Below the pieces are notes generated by a model. The model had not been told where the DNA came from. It saw only the letters and a program-made list of their open reading frames with translations, and did no database searches. From Spirochaetaceae bacterium (GTDB taxonomy: Bacteria; Spirochaetota; Spirochaetia; SZUA-6; Bin103): a DNA stretch of 27,373 bases. How positions within the stretch are numbered: position 1 is the first letter of the stretch; each line of letters begins with the position of its first letter. Position numbers and translations under genes: made by a program. The stretch covers positions 1-27,373 of the forward strand of contig JAPPKD010000320.1 of NCBI GenBank assembly GCA_028820215.1, read 5' to 3'. Of the stretch, positions 1 to 6,966 are shown piece after piece.

Positions 1-621
1 CCGGTGGCGGTGGCCTCCCACCACCGCATGGTTCAAGAACGCCTCGTGGCGCTCGGTGTCGTCGAACCACACCCCGTCGATGTCGAAGCGGCTGACGTAG
101 TCCTCCAGGTAGTCGACCAGGAAGTCTCCGAACGGCGAGTTGTGGCACAGGAACGAGGTGTTGGGCCGGATGGCACGGCCGTCGGGCAGGTCCCGGATGC
201 GCCACTCCGGGCGCAGCATGCCGACGGTCTCCCAAAGATTCATGTTGAACGTGCAGATCGCCAGGATGCCGTGCGCGTGCGCGCGGCGCAGGAACCGCTC
301 GGCCAGGTCGTCCGGCGCGGTGTCGAAGGTCAGCGCCGACTTGAGGGGGTCGGCGTACCAGGTGTGCAGGCGGTCGGAAGTGTGCCCGCCGATGCCGCCG
401 GGCTGCGTGTACCACACCTCCATGCCCAATTCCGCGACCCAGTCGACGAAGTCCTCGATCTCCATGCCGGCGAACGTGCTCCAGTCGCCGGAGCCCAGGG
501 TGCGCAGGATCACCAGGTGGAACTCCGCGCGGTTCACGCGCAGCTCGAGCGGCATGCCCGGAAGGTCCGGGTTGGCCGGCACCGGGATGTTAGCGCGGGG
601 GGCGCCGGGTTGATCAGCCAT
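1..621 (-). CDS. TIM-barrel glycosidase-like protein, N-terminal part (cut by window edge)
   Basis: An open frame runs from the ATG at 619-621 to the left edge, so at least 207 residues are present and the C-terminus lies outside. The reading is clearly protein-like on this strand. Early on it has FVDWVAELGMEVWYTQPGG. The middle has LAERFLRRAHAHGILAICTFN, a helix leading to a barrel strand. Near the edge it has FDIDGVWFDDTERH, a strand-end acidic motif typical of (beta/alpha)8 glycosidase-like proteins such as the GHL6 and GH29/GH42-like groups. The family assignment is inference from this layout. Only 19 nt separate it from the stop of the racemase-like gene upstream, so they are probably one operon with the Gfo/Idh oxidoreductase. 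Expected role: hydrolysis or processing of a sugar conjugate whose product feeds the neighbouring enzymes. It could also be a non-catalytic barrel protein. Confidence 0.72.
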   Translation of the reverse strand, partial: MADQPGAPRANIPVPANPDLPGMPLELRVNRAEFHLVILRTLGSGDWSTFAGMEIEDFVDWVAELGMEVWYTQPGGIGGHTSDRLHTWYADPLKSALTFDTAPDDLAERFLRRAHAHGILAICTFNMNLWETVGMLRPEWRIRDLPDGRAIRPNTSFLCHNSPFGDFLVDYLEDYVSRFDIDGVWFDDTERHEAFLNHAVVGGHRHR

Positions 622-640
622 CGGCTCCCTCAGGCCACCG

Positions 641-1768
641 TCACGTAAACCGGTACCTGCTCACCGCTTCGTCCAGCACCTCGACCCCCAGGCCGGGGGC
701 CTCGCGCACGGCCAGCATGCCGTCGTGCTGGACCCAGGGGTCGGCGACCAGCTCGTGCTGCATCGGCGATTCGTGCGGCTTGAAGTCCATGGCCAGGCCG
801 CGGTCGGAGATCGCCATGAGGTGCACGCTGGCGGCCGTGTTCAGGGCGCTGCTCCAGGTGTGCATGCTGTAGTGCAGGTATTCGGCCTCGACCATCCGGA
901 TCACCTCCCGGCAGCCGGTGATCCCCTGGCAGCGGCCGGGGTCCATCTGCACCACGTCGACCCCGCCGGAGCGGATCAGGCGCCCGTAGCTTTCGCGGTC
1001 CCACTCGTCCTCGCCGGTGCCGACCGCGGTGCGCACGGCCGCCCGCAGCCGGGCGTGGCCCGCAAGGTCGGAGGGCAGGAGTGGCTGCTCGATCCACTTC
1101 AGCCGGTACGGCTCCAGGTCGTGAAACCGCTGAATGGCGGTCGGGACGTCCCACAGGGCGCGGGCGCCGGGGGTGTCGACCACCAGATCCAGCTCGTCGC
1201 CGATGATCGCGCGGATGCGCTCCACCAGCGCCAGGTCGGCGGCGCGGTCCTGGCCGAACACGGCCTCCGGGCGCATGCCCCAGCCGCCCTTGACGACGCG
1301 GTAGCCCTGGTCGCGCATCCAGCGGAACTCGTCGTCCGTCCACGCCGTGTCCTCCATGTCGAAGATGATGGAGGCCATGGCCGGCACCTCGTCGTGGAGT
1401 TGGCTGCCGACCAGCCGGCTCACCGGCAGGCCCAGCGCCTTGCCCTTGAGGTCCCAGAGCGCCATGTCGACCGCGCTCAGGCCGAACGCCGCGATGCCCT
1501 CCGGTCCGTACCACCAGGTGCGGTCCGTCATCGTGCGCCAGTGCGCCTCGACGTCCAGCGGGTCGGCGCCGACGAGCAGCGGCGCGTAGCCGCGCTCGAT
1601 GATCGTGGCGGTGGCCAGCGCCGACTCGGGAAACTGGGAGATGCACTCCCCCCAGCCCGCGGTGCCGTCGTCGGCGGTCACCTTGGCCAGCGTGATATAG
1701 CGCAGAATCCCCTTGTAGTGGGGCTCCGGGTATTCGAGGGGGAAAGCCTCGATCGATGCGATCTTCAC
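641..1768 (-). CDS. Mandelate racemase/muconate lactonizing enzyme family protein (sugar-acid dehydratase or racemase)
   Basis: The 375-residue protein has the full enolase-superfamily layout: an N-terminal capping domain to about residue 125, then a barrel. Metal ligands read as D198 (LVVDTP), E227 (WIEQPL) and E253 (GTGEDE). D276 (QMDPGR) and H303 (SMHTW) form the general-base dyad. Ligand and dyad spacing (29, 26, 23, 27) is almost that of mandelate racemase. K160 (VVKGGWG) stands where the KxK motif would be, but the second lysine is glycine, so the exact subgroup is open. Members of this group dehydrate or epimerise sugar acids in the cytoplasm, after abstraction of the alpha proton and with Mg2+. 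The GTG start is chosen because AAGGAGG lies six bases upstream. It sits 105 nt after the Gfo/Idh gene and 19 nt before the glycosidase-like gene. Substrate unknown. Confidence 0.9.
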   Translation of the reverse strand: MKIASIEAFPLEYPEPHYKGILRYITLAKVTADDGTAGWGECISQFPESALATATIIERGYAPLLVGADPLDVEAHWRTMTDRTWWYGPEGIAAFGLSAVDMALWDLKGKALGLPVSRLVGSQLHDEVPAMASIIFDMEDTAWTDDEFRWMRDQGYRVVKGGWGMRPEAVFGQDRAADLALVERIRAIIGDELDLVVDTPGARALWDVPTAIQRFHDLEPYRLKWIEQPLLPSDLAGHARLRAAVRTAVGTGEDEWDRESYGRLIRSGGVDVVQMDPGRCQGITGCREVIRMVEAEYLHYSMHTWSSALNTAASVHLMAISDRGLAMDFKPHESPMQHELVADPWVQHDGMLAVREAPGLGVEVLDEAVSRYRFT

Positions 1769-1774
1769 CGGTTG

Positions 1775-1781
1775 CCTCCTT
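1775..1781 (-). promoter_or_regulatory. Ribosome binding site of the racemase-like gene
   Basis: On the minus strand AAGGAGG is followed by six bases and then GTG AAG ATC. This strong Shine-Dalgarno fixes the GTG at 1766-1768 as start, over an upstream in-frame ATG inside the repeat arm at 1782-1797. Confidence 0.8.
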
Positions 1782-1906
1782 GTACCCCATCAAACTGTGG
1801 TTGGGAGTCAGATGCTACGCGATCCACTCCATACGCGCGCTTCCAGCGCGCTTGAATCCGCTGGGGACACGTCCTATTTCCCGTGGACATCAGTTTGATG
1901 GGGTAC
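1782..1906. repeat. Perfect 16-bp inverted repeat flanking 93 bp
   Basis: GTACCCCATCAAACTG at 1782-1797 is the exact reverse complement of CAGTTTGATGGGGTAC at 1891-1906. The right arm lies in the last codons of the Gfo/Idh gene and the left arm lies directly upstream of the racemase-like gene's Shine-Dalgarno. The 93 bp between hold the oxidoreductase stop and a small GC hairpin (1835-1851). The arms could pair in mRNA, or could be recombination sites. Flanking bases do not extend the match. Confidence 0.85.
1835..1851 (-). terminator. Small GC-rich hairpin between oxidoreductase and racemase-like genes
   Basis: GCGCGC, five-base loop, GCGCGC forms a six-pair stem within the 105-nt intergenic space. 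There is no T-tract after it on the transcribed strand, so it is at most a pause or mRNA-processing element and not a clear terminator. Confidence 0.3.
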
Positions 1907-3019
1907 TTGGCTGTCGTCGTAGAGCGAAGCGATGCTGACCGGCTGGCCGTCGCGCGCGGCGGAGCGGTAGGCGGCGTCCAGCAGCTCCACCGAGCGCCAG
2001 CCCCAGGTGCCGGGCGAGCGGTTGCGGTCGCGCCCCAGGATGACGTCGACCAGGTTGGCCGACGGCAGGTGGGCGGGGTAGGAGGCGCCGGCGCCGGGGC
2101 AGTCGGATCCGGGCTGGCCGGCGTACGCGGACGGGTCGCAGGCCAGCGCCTCGACCGTGCCGTCGGCGTGGTAGATCGTCCCCGTGCCCTCGATGTAGTC
2201 CAGGTCGATCCACCCCTCGGTGCCGTAGAGCTGCAGGTCCAGCTTGCCTTCCGCGTGCGTGACGCCGCCGGTTGAGCCGACGGTGGCCAGGCAGCCGTCC
2301 TCCATGCGCACGGTGATGGCGTCGGCCACGTCCACGGCGACGTCCAGATGGTTCATCATCGCCGTCACCAGCGCCGCGCGGGAGCCGGTGAGGAAGAACA
2401 TCAGCGCCGCCGAGTGGGTGATCTGCAGGTGGCCCTGGCCGCCGCCGGAGCGCTCCGGGTCCGAGTACACGTCGCCGGGGCCGACCACGGGGTAGGCGGC
2501 GGCCATCTCGGGGTCGCCGGCGCGGTCGTCGCCCCGGTACAGGTAGAGCGGCTCCGAGCTGAAGGTGTTGGACACGTAGTGGATGGGGCCGAGGGTGCCT
2601 CCGGCCACCACGTCGCGCACGCGCAGGCTCATGTCGATGAACTGCCAGGGATAGCTCATGATGATCTGCCGTTCGCGGCGCTCGGCCAGCCGGATGAGCT
2701 CGCGCGCGTGGTTCGCCCGCAGAACCATCGGCTTCTCCAGCAGCAGGTGCAGGCCGCGCTCCAGCACGGCGCGCGCCACCTCGAAGTGGGCGGCGTGCCA
2801 GACCGCGACGACGGCGCCGTCCAGCTCGTGCCGGTCGAGCAACTCGTGGTAGTCGGTGCAGGTCGTCTCGATGCCGTAGTGGTCCGCCGCCTTGCGCAAC
2901 ACAGCAGGCCGCAGGTCGGCGATACCCACGAGGTCGGCGTCCGGGTTGCCGACCAGCGCCGGCAGGTGCGCGGCCGTCGACCACCAGCCGGTCCCGATCA
3001 CCCCGATTCGCGCCTTCAC
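1874..3019 (-). CDS. Gfo/Idh/MocA family NAD(P)-dependent oxidoreductase
   Basis: This is a cytoplasmic dehydrogenase of the glucose-fructose oxidoreductase/inositol dehydrogenase family, 381 residues. It opens with the Rossmann signature ARIGVIGTGWWS. The family motif LLLEKPM, whose Lys-Pro pair lines the active site and cofactor pocket, comes at about residue 100. The substrate-binding alpha/beta domain follows, including a YVSNTF-type strand. Members oxidise or epimerise a hydroxyl of a sugar, inositol or sugar acid with NAD(P)H. I place the start at the GTG at 3017-3019, because it gives the usual short lead before the Rossmann motif. A TTG at 3068-3070 would add 17 residues. Neither has a clear Shine-Dalgarno. 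It probably heads a leftward operon with the racemase-like and glycosidase-like genes, and diverges from the PfkB kinase across a region with paired palindromes. Substrate cannot be read from sequence. Confidence 0.88.
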   Translation of the reverse strand: MKARIGVIGTGWWSTAAHLPALVGNPDADLVGIADLRPAVLRKAADHYGIETTCTDYHELLDRHELDGAVVAVWHAAHFEVARAVLERGLHLLLEKPMVLRANHARELIRLAERRERQIIMSYPWQFIDMSLRVRDVVAGGTLGPIHYVSNTFSSEPLYLYRGDDRAGDPEMAAAYPVVGPGDVYSDPERSGGGQGHLQITHSAALMFFLTGSRAALVTAMMNHLDVAVDVADAITVRMEDGCLATVGSTGGVTHAEGKLDLQLYGTEGWIDLDYIEGTGTIYHADGTVEALACDPSAYAGQPGSDCPGAGASYPAHLPSANLVDVILGRDRNRSPGTWGWRSVELLDAAYRSAARDGQPVSIASLYDDSQVPHQTDVHGK

Positions 3020-3042
3020 AGATCGCGATGGTACCGTATCCT
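3015..3042 (+). promoter_or_regulatory. Candidate promoter of the PfkB kinase
   Basis: TTCACA (3015-3020) and TATCCT (3037-3042) are separated by 16 bases and lie 45 bases before the kinase ATG. Match to a sigma-70 consensus is moderate. One ATCGCGAT box lies in the spacer and the other just downstream, a typical repressor layout. Confidence 0.4.
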
Positions 3043-3060
3043 GCTGCACGATCGCGATGG
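3021..3060. promoter_or_regulatory. Twin operator candidates: two ATCGCGAT palindromes
   Basis: GATCGCGATGG occurs at 3021-3031 and again at 3050-3060. Each contains the 8-bp palindrome ATCGCGAT, with centres 29 bp apart, close to three helical turns. They lie between the divergent oxidoreductase and kinase genes. A spacing of 29 bp is not a multiple of three, so the repeat is not a by-product of coding. A dimeric sugar-responsive repressor is a plausible ligand; no regulator gene is in the window. Confidence 0.5.
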
Positions 3061-3087
3061 ATGGACTCAAGAGGCCGGAGGGCGTAG

Positions 3088-4041
3088 ATGCCTGACGTGA
3101 TCAGTCTGGGCGAGGCGCTGTTCGACCTGTTCGCCGGCCCGGCGGGGACCACCCTGGGGGCGGCGCGGACCTTCACGCCGGCGGCGGGCGGGGCTCCGGC
3201 CAACGTCGCCGTCGGCTTGGCGCGGCTCGGGATCGACGCCGGTTTCGTGGGCAGGGTCGGCGACGATTCGTTCGGCGGCCGTTTGCTGGACCTGTTGCGC
3301 GAGGAGGGAGTGGACACCATCCACTGCCTGCCGGTCGCGGGCGGCCAGACGACGATCGCGCTGGTGGCGACCTCCAGCCCCGTGGATCAGGACTTCGTGC
3401 TGTTTCGCGGGGCGGACACCCTGCTGCGCCCGGAGCACTTGGACCGTGCCTACCTGGCCGGCGCGCGGGTCTTCACCTACGGGTCGGTGACGCTGAGCGC
3501 CGGCGCGCGCGACGCGGCCCTGAAGGCCGCACGCTGGGCGCGGGAGGACGGCGTGCTGGTGGCGTTCGACGCAAACTACCGGCCGGGCGTGTGGTCGGGA
3601 GAAGCGGCCGCCCTCGACGCCATCGTGGAGGCGCTGGGGTCCGCGGACATCGCCAAGCTCAACGAGGTGGAGTTGAAATTGGTGACCGGCACCGAAGATC
3701 TGCGGGCCGGCAGTCGGCGCATTCTCGACCTGGGAGTGCGGCTGTGCCTGATCACGCTGGGCGCCGACGGCGCGTGGTTCGACGATGGCCGAGTCTCTGG
3801 CAGCGTTCCCGGCTTCGGCGCCGAAGTCGTCGATACGACCGGTTGCGGCGACGCGTTTCTGGCGGCGTTCCTTGCCGGCCTGGTGGCCGAGCCGCGCATG
3901 CTGGACGAGCTCGACCGGGGAGCGCTCCTCCGGCTGGTGGAGGCGGCCAATGCGGCCGGCGCGCTGGGCGCGGCGCGGCGCGGCGCGATCACGGGCCTGC
4001 CCACTCGGGCCGAGATCGACGAGCTCCTGGCCGGCGGCTAG
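3088..4041 (+). CDS. PfkB-family carbohydrate kinase (fructokinase-like)
   Basis: This 317-residue cytoplasmic ribokinase-fold enzyme phosphorylates a sugar with ATP. The first PfkB signature, with GGAPANVAVGLARLG, spans about residues 34-48. The fructokinase-typical DANYRPGVW lies at 161-169. The second signature DTTGCGDAF is at 249-257, with D255 as catalytic base; the usual DTTGAGD has Cys for Ala, a tolerated change. Length is normal for the family. The ATG is set by GGAGGG five bases upstream (3077-3082). The gene diverges from the Gfo/Idh oxidoreductase, so its sugar is probably the product of, or related to, that pathway. Fructose or a 2-keto-3-deoxy sugar acid are the likeliest substrates; the latter would fit a dehydratase next door. 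Nothing indicates damage. Confidence 0.9.
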   Translation: MPDVISLGEALFDLFAGPAGTTLGAARTFTPAAGGAPANVAVGLARLGIDAGFVGRVGDDSFGGRLLDLLREEGVDTIHCLPVAGGQTTIALVATSSPVDQDFVLFRGADTLLRPEHLDRAYLAGARVFTYGSVTLSAGARDAALKAARWAREDGVLVAFDANYRPGVWSGEAAALDAIVEALGSADIAKLNEVELKLVTGTEDLRAGSRRILDLGVRLCLITLGADGAWFDDGRVSGSVPGFGAEVVDTTGCGDAFLAAFLAGLVAEPRMLDELDRGALLRLVEAANAAGALGAARRGAITGLPTRAEIDELLAGG

Positions 4042-4090
4042 CGTCCAAACACAGGTGGAGACGCAAGGAACGGATCCCGCCTGCTGTCAC

Positions 4091-4129
4091 AGATCGACAT
4101 TATTCATTTGAAATGCATAATGTCGATCT
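4091..4129. promoter_or_regulatory. 39-nt palindrome with symmetric promoter, abutting the ATPase start codon
   Basis: Arms AGATCGACATTAT (4091-4103) and ATAATGTCGATCT (4117-4129) are perfect complements. After one mismatched pair, CATTT-G-AAATG continues the palindrome to its centre. Rightward, TCGACA (4094-4099), 16 bases and CATAAT (4116-4121) form a near-consensus promoter. Its start site would fall at about 4128-4130, on the A of the ATG. By symmetry a leftward promoter is also present. The stretch is much richer in AT than its surroundings. Confidence 0.8.
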
Positions 4130-5353
4130 ATGGGTTCGCTGTATGTCCGGCGCTCGCTGGAACCAATCGTTACGAAGGCGGCGGCCGAATTCCCCGCGGT
4201 CGTCGTGACCGGACCTCGCCAGTCCGGCAAGACAACCCTGCTGCGGCGTCTGTTCGGGCGGCGCTGCCGCTATGTCTCCTTGGAGCCGCCGGATGTTCGT
4301 GCGGCCGCCGCGGAGGACCCGCGCGGGTTTCTGAGTCTGCACCCCCCGCCCACCATCTTCGACGAGGTGCAACACGCCCCGGACCTGCTTCCCTACGTCA
4401 AGGAAGTCATCGACTCGGACCGGGCACGCAATGGTCAGTACCTGTTGACCGGGTCGCAGAACCTGTTGCTTGCCGAACAGGTGACCGAATCGCTGGCCGG
4501 CCGTACGGCCATGCTCCGCCTGTTGCCGCTGTCCCGGCGGGAAGCGGAGGGGCGTCCGGGGGCGCCGCTTGCCTGGGAGCGCGGGAACCGGCCGTCGTCT
4601 CAGTCGCGGTATGCCTTTGGCCCGTTGTGGAAGAGCCTCCTTCGAGGCGGATACCCGGAGCTCGCGATCCAGTCTGACCGCGATGTTTCCCTCTGGCATG
4701 CCAGCTACATCCAGACCTATCTCGAGCGCGACGTGCGTACGCTCCGGCAGGTCGGGAACCTGACCCAGTATCAGGGGTTCCTCCGGGTGCTGGCCGCTCG
4801 CAGTGCGCAGCTTCTGAACGTGGCAGACATCGCCCGCGATCTCGGGGTTGCGCTCAACACCATCAAGGCTTGGCTCTCCGTATTGGAAGCCACCTACCAG
4901 GTCATCGTGCTGCGCCCTTACTTCGCCAACGTCGGGAAACGGCTCGTCAAGACTCCGAAGGTATATTTCACCGACGTCGGTACGCTCTGCTCGCTCGCGG
5001 GCCTCAAGGACCCGGCGCATGCCGCCTCCGGGCCCATGGGCGGCGCGATCATGGAAACGGCTGTGCTGTCCGAGATCGTCAGGACCTTGACGCATCGAGG
5101 GATGGACCCCCAAGTCTACTTCTGGCGCACGACGGCGGGGACGGAAGTGGACTTCGTGGTCGAGTCCCCCCGCGGGCTCGTCCCCATCGAAGTGAAGCTC
5201 TCGGCCACGCCACGCCCGGCCATGGCGGCCTCCATCAGGACCTTCCAAAGGGATCTGGGGAGCGCGGCGATGCCCGGATACGTGGTGCATCCGGGGGACG
5301 TACGCCTGCCTCTCGGCGCGGGTGTCACGGCGCTGCCGTTCGCCGATCTTTAG
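4130..5353 (+). CDS. AAA-family ATPase with DUF4143 domain
   Basis: This 407-residue protein belongs to the widespread, poorly understood AAA_14/DUF4143 ATPases, which are often mobile and accessory. Walker A is GPRQSGKT (28-35), Walker B is TIFDEVQ (75-81), and a sensor-like LLTGSQN follows at 105-111. A winged-helix-like segment lies around residues 215-260 (LNVADIARDLGV, then NTIKAWLSVLE). The C-terminal DUF4143 part carries E309/E315, D341 (EVDFVV) and E354-V-K356. This resembles a PD-(D/E)XK nuclease arrangement; actual nuclease activity is inference. No Shine-Dalgarno is possible, because the ATG touches the palindromic promoter, so translation is probably leaderless. It is a single-gene unit, converging with the sulfatase 12 nt away. 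Biological role is not established for the family. Confidence 0.88.
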   Translation: MGSLYVRRSLEPIVTKAAAEFPAVVVTGPRQSGKTTLLRRLFGRRCRYVSLEPPDVRAAAAEDPRGFLSLHPPPTIFDEVQHAPDLLPYVKEVIDSDRARNGQYLLTGSQNLLLAEQVTESLAGRTAMLRLLPLSRREAEGRPGAPLAWERGNRPSSQSRYAFGPLWKSLLRGGYPELAIQSDRDVSLWHASYIQTYLERDVRTLRQVGNLTQYQGFLRVLAARSAQLLNVADIARDLGVALNTIKAWLSVLEATYQVIVLRPYFANVGKRLVKTPKVYFTDVGTLCSLAGLKDPAHAASGPMGGAIMETAVLSEIVRTLTHRGMDPQVYFWRTTAGTEVDFVVESPRGLVPIEVKLSATPRPAMAASIRTFQRDLGSAAMPGYVVHPGDVRLPLGAGVTALPFADL

Positions 5354-5365
5354 GGCTGCGGACTC

Positions 5366-6856
5366 TCAGATCGGGCCGATGCGCGGCTCGCCGTGGTCGA
5401 TGGCGAACACGGTGGCGTCGAAGCTGCGCAGCAGCAGCTCGGTCTTCAGCGCCTGACGGTCGGGAACGTCCCAGAGGTTGTCGTGCTCGTCGGGGTCGGC
5501 CTGCATGTCGTACAGCTCGCCCCGGTCGTGTCCGTGGTAGACGACCAGCTTGTAGCGGTCGTCGCGGTACATGGTCGCGTGCGTGTTGTCCGGCATGTCC
5601 ACGGCGTCGTAGTACTCGCTGCGCACGAAGTCGCGGTGATGGTCGCCCGGGGCCTCGCCGGTCAGCAGCGGCAGCAGTGAGCGGCCCTGCATCCAGTGCG
5701 GCGGCGCCAGCCCCGCGGATTCCAGCAGCGTGGGCGCAAGGTCGGTGAGCTCCACCAAAGCCTGCGAGCGCAGCCCCGCCTGCAGGCGGGGCTGCCACGA
5801 CAGGATCAGCGGCACGCGCACGGCGCTGTCGTAGAAGCGGCAGCCCTTCTGGATCAGGCCGTGGTCGCCGAGCGCCTCGCCGTGGTCGCTCATGAAGATC
5901 ACCAGCGTGTCGTCGAGCTGGCCGGCCTCCTCGACCGCCGCAAGCATCCGCCCCACCTGGTCGTCGATCTGCTCGATCATGGCGTAGTAGGCGGCCTTCA
6001 GCGTCCGCGCATCGCGCGCCTCCAGGAACGCCGGGGCGTCGCTCGGCGGCGCCGGGTCATGCCACACGCCGCCGGGCCCCGGCGTGCGTGGCAGCACGGG
6101 ACTGGCCATGTCCAACTCCTCGGGCGGCCGGGCGCGCGACTGGAAGTCGACTGCGGCCAGCCGCTCCTGCTGCGCCAGATCGCTCTCTCGGTACGCCGGA
6201 CCGGGCAGCGCCTGCGGATCGTAGCGGCGGCGGTAGGAAAGCGGCGGATTGAACGGGGGGTGCGGGTCGTAGATGTTGACGCTGGCAAGCCACGGCCCGT
6301 CGCGCTGCTCCCCGATGAAGTCGATGGTCTCGTTCGCGCACCACGTGGTCTGGTGCAGCTCGGCCGGCACGCCGTTCGGGTCCCTGGTCAGCTCGGCCAG
6401 GGTGGTGCCGTGGCCCTTCACCCAGTCGGCGTAGTCGTGGCCTTCCGGCCAGTCGTCGCGGGGCGCGTGGCTGTAGCGCCAGCAGCGGTAGCCGTCGTCC
6501 ACCCGCGGCTCCACCTGGCCGTAGGCGCTGGCAAGATGCAATTTGCCGACCAGCGCGCAGTCGTAGCCGGCGTCGGCCAGCAGGTGGGTCACCAGTGGGA
6601 AGCGATCGGAGAACTGCGGCACGCCGTTGCGGCAGGCGTGCGCGGTGCTGGGATAGGTGCCGGTGAGGAAGCTGGACCGTGACGGCGTGCACATCGGGCT
6701 CTGCGCGTAGGCGCGGGTGAAGGCGGCACCCCCCGAAACAAGCCGGTCCAGGGTCGGCGTGCGGACGTGCGGGTTGCCGAGCGCGCCGATCGTGTCGGGG
6801 CGCTGCGAGTCGGTGCAGATCCACAGGATGTTGGGCCGGGCGGCGGTGCGTGCCAT
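5366..6856 (-). CDS. Sulfatase (arylsulfatase/choline-sulfatase-like, Cys-type)
   Basis: This 496-residue alkaline-phosphatase-superfamily enzyme hydrolyses sulfate esters, or in some relatives phosphonate esters. N-terminal RPNILWICTDSQRPD supplies the first metal-ligand strand. CTPSR at 56-60 is the canonical C-x-P-S-R motif in which Cys56 is converted to formylglycine by a sulfatase-maturing enzyme (not encoded here). The later FMSDHGEALGDHG carries the conserved Asp-His metal ligands, and KLHLAS fits the mid-protein lysine motif. There is no signal peptide with the ATG at 6854-6856. A GTG at 6925 would add 23 residues without improving the fit. No strong Shine-Dalgarno is seen. It diverges from a sugar ABC importer 110 nt away. 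A role in desulfating an imported glycan in the cytoplasm is plausible inference. Confidence 0.92.
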   Translation of the reverse strand: MARTAARPNILWICTDSQRPDTIGALGNPHVRTPTLDRLVSGGAAFTRAYAQSPMCTPSRSSFLTGTYPSTAHACRNGVPQFSDRFPLVTHLLADAGYDCALVGKLHLASAYGQVEPRVDDGYRCWRYSHAPRDDWPEGHDYADWVKGHGTTLAELTRDPNGVPAELHQTTWCANETIDFIGEQRDGPWLASVNIYDPHPPFNPPLSYRRRYDPQALPGPAYRESDLAQQERLAAVDFQSRARPPEELDMASPVLPRTPGPGGVWHDPAPPSDAPAFLEARDARTLKAAYYAMIEQIDDQVGRMLAAVEEAGQLDDTLVIFMSDHGEALGDHGLIQKGCRFYDSAVRVPLILSWQPRLQAGLRSQALVELTDLAPTLLESAGLAPPHWMQGRSLLPLLTGEAPGDHHRDFVRSEYYDAVDMPDNTHATMYRDDRYKLVVYHGHDRGELYDMQADPDEHDNLWDVPDRQALKTELLLRSFDATVFAIDHGEPRIGPI

Positions 6857-6880
6857 GCCGCACCGTAGCCGCGAATCGCT

Positions 6881-6910
6881 TTGCAGGGGAACGGCTTCCG
6901 GGAGTAAGCT
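6881..6910 (+). promoter_or_regulatory. Weak candidate promoter of the ABC importer operon
   Basis: TTGCAG (6881-6886), 18 bases, then TAAGCT (6905-6910). Both hexamers match the consensus only partly, and it is offered as the best candidate in the short divergent region between the sulfatase and the binding protein. Confidence 0.22.
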
Positions 6911-6966
6911 CGTCGGATTACCCACGGAGCGGTGCTTCGATGGGACTTACGGAGGCTGCGTACGCC

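Noticed and set aside
3020..3070. N-terminal extension of the Gfo/Idh protein from the TTG at 3068-3070
   Set aside because: The extension adds 17 residues before the Rossmann motif, has no Shine-Dalgarno, and is made of the operator-like repeats.
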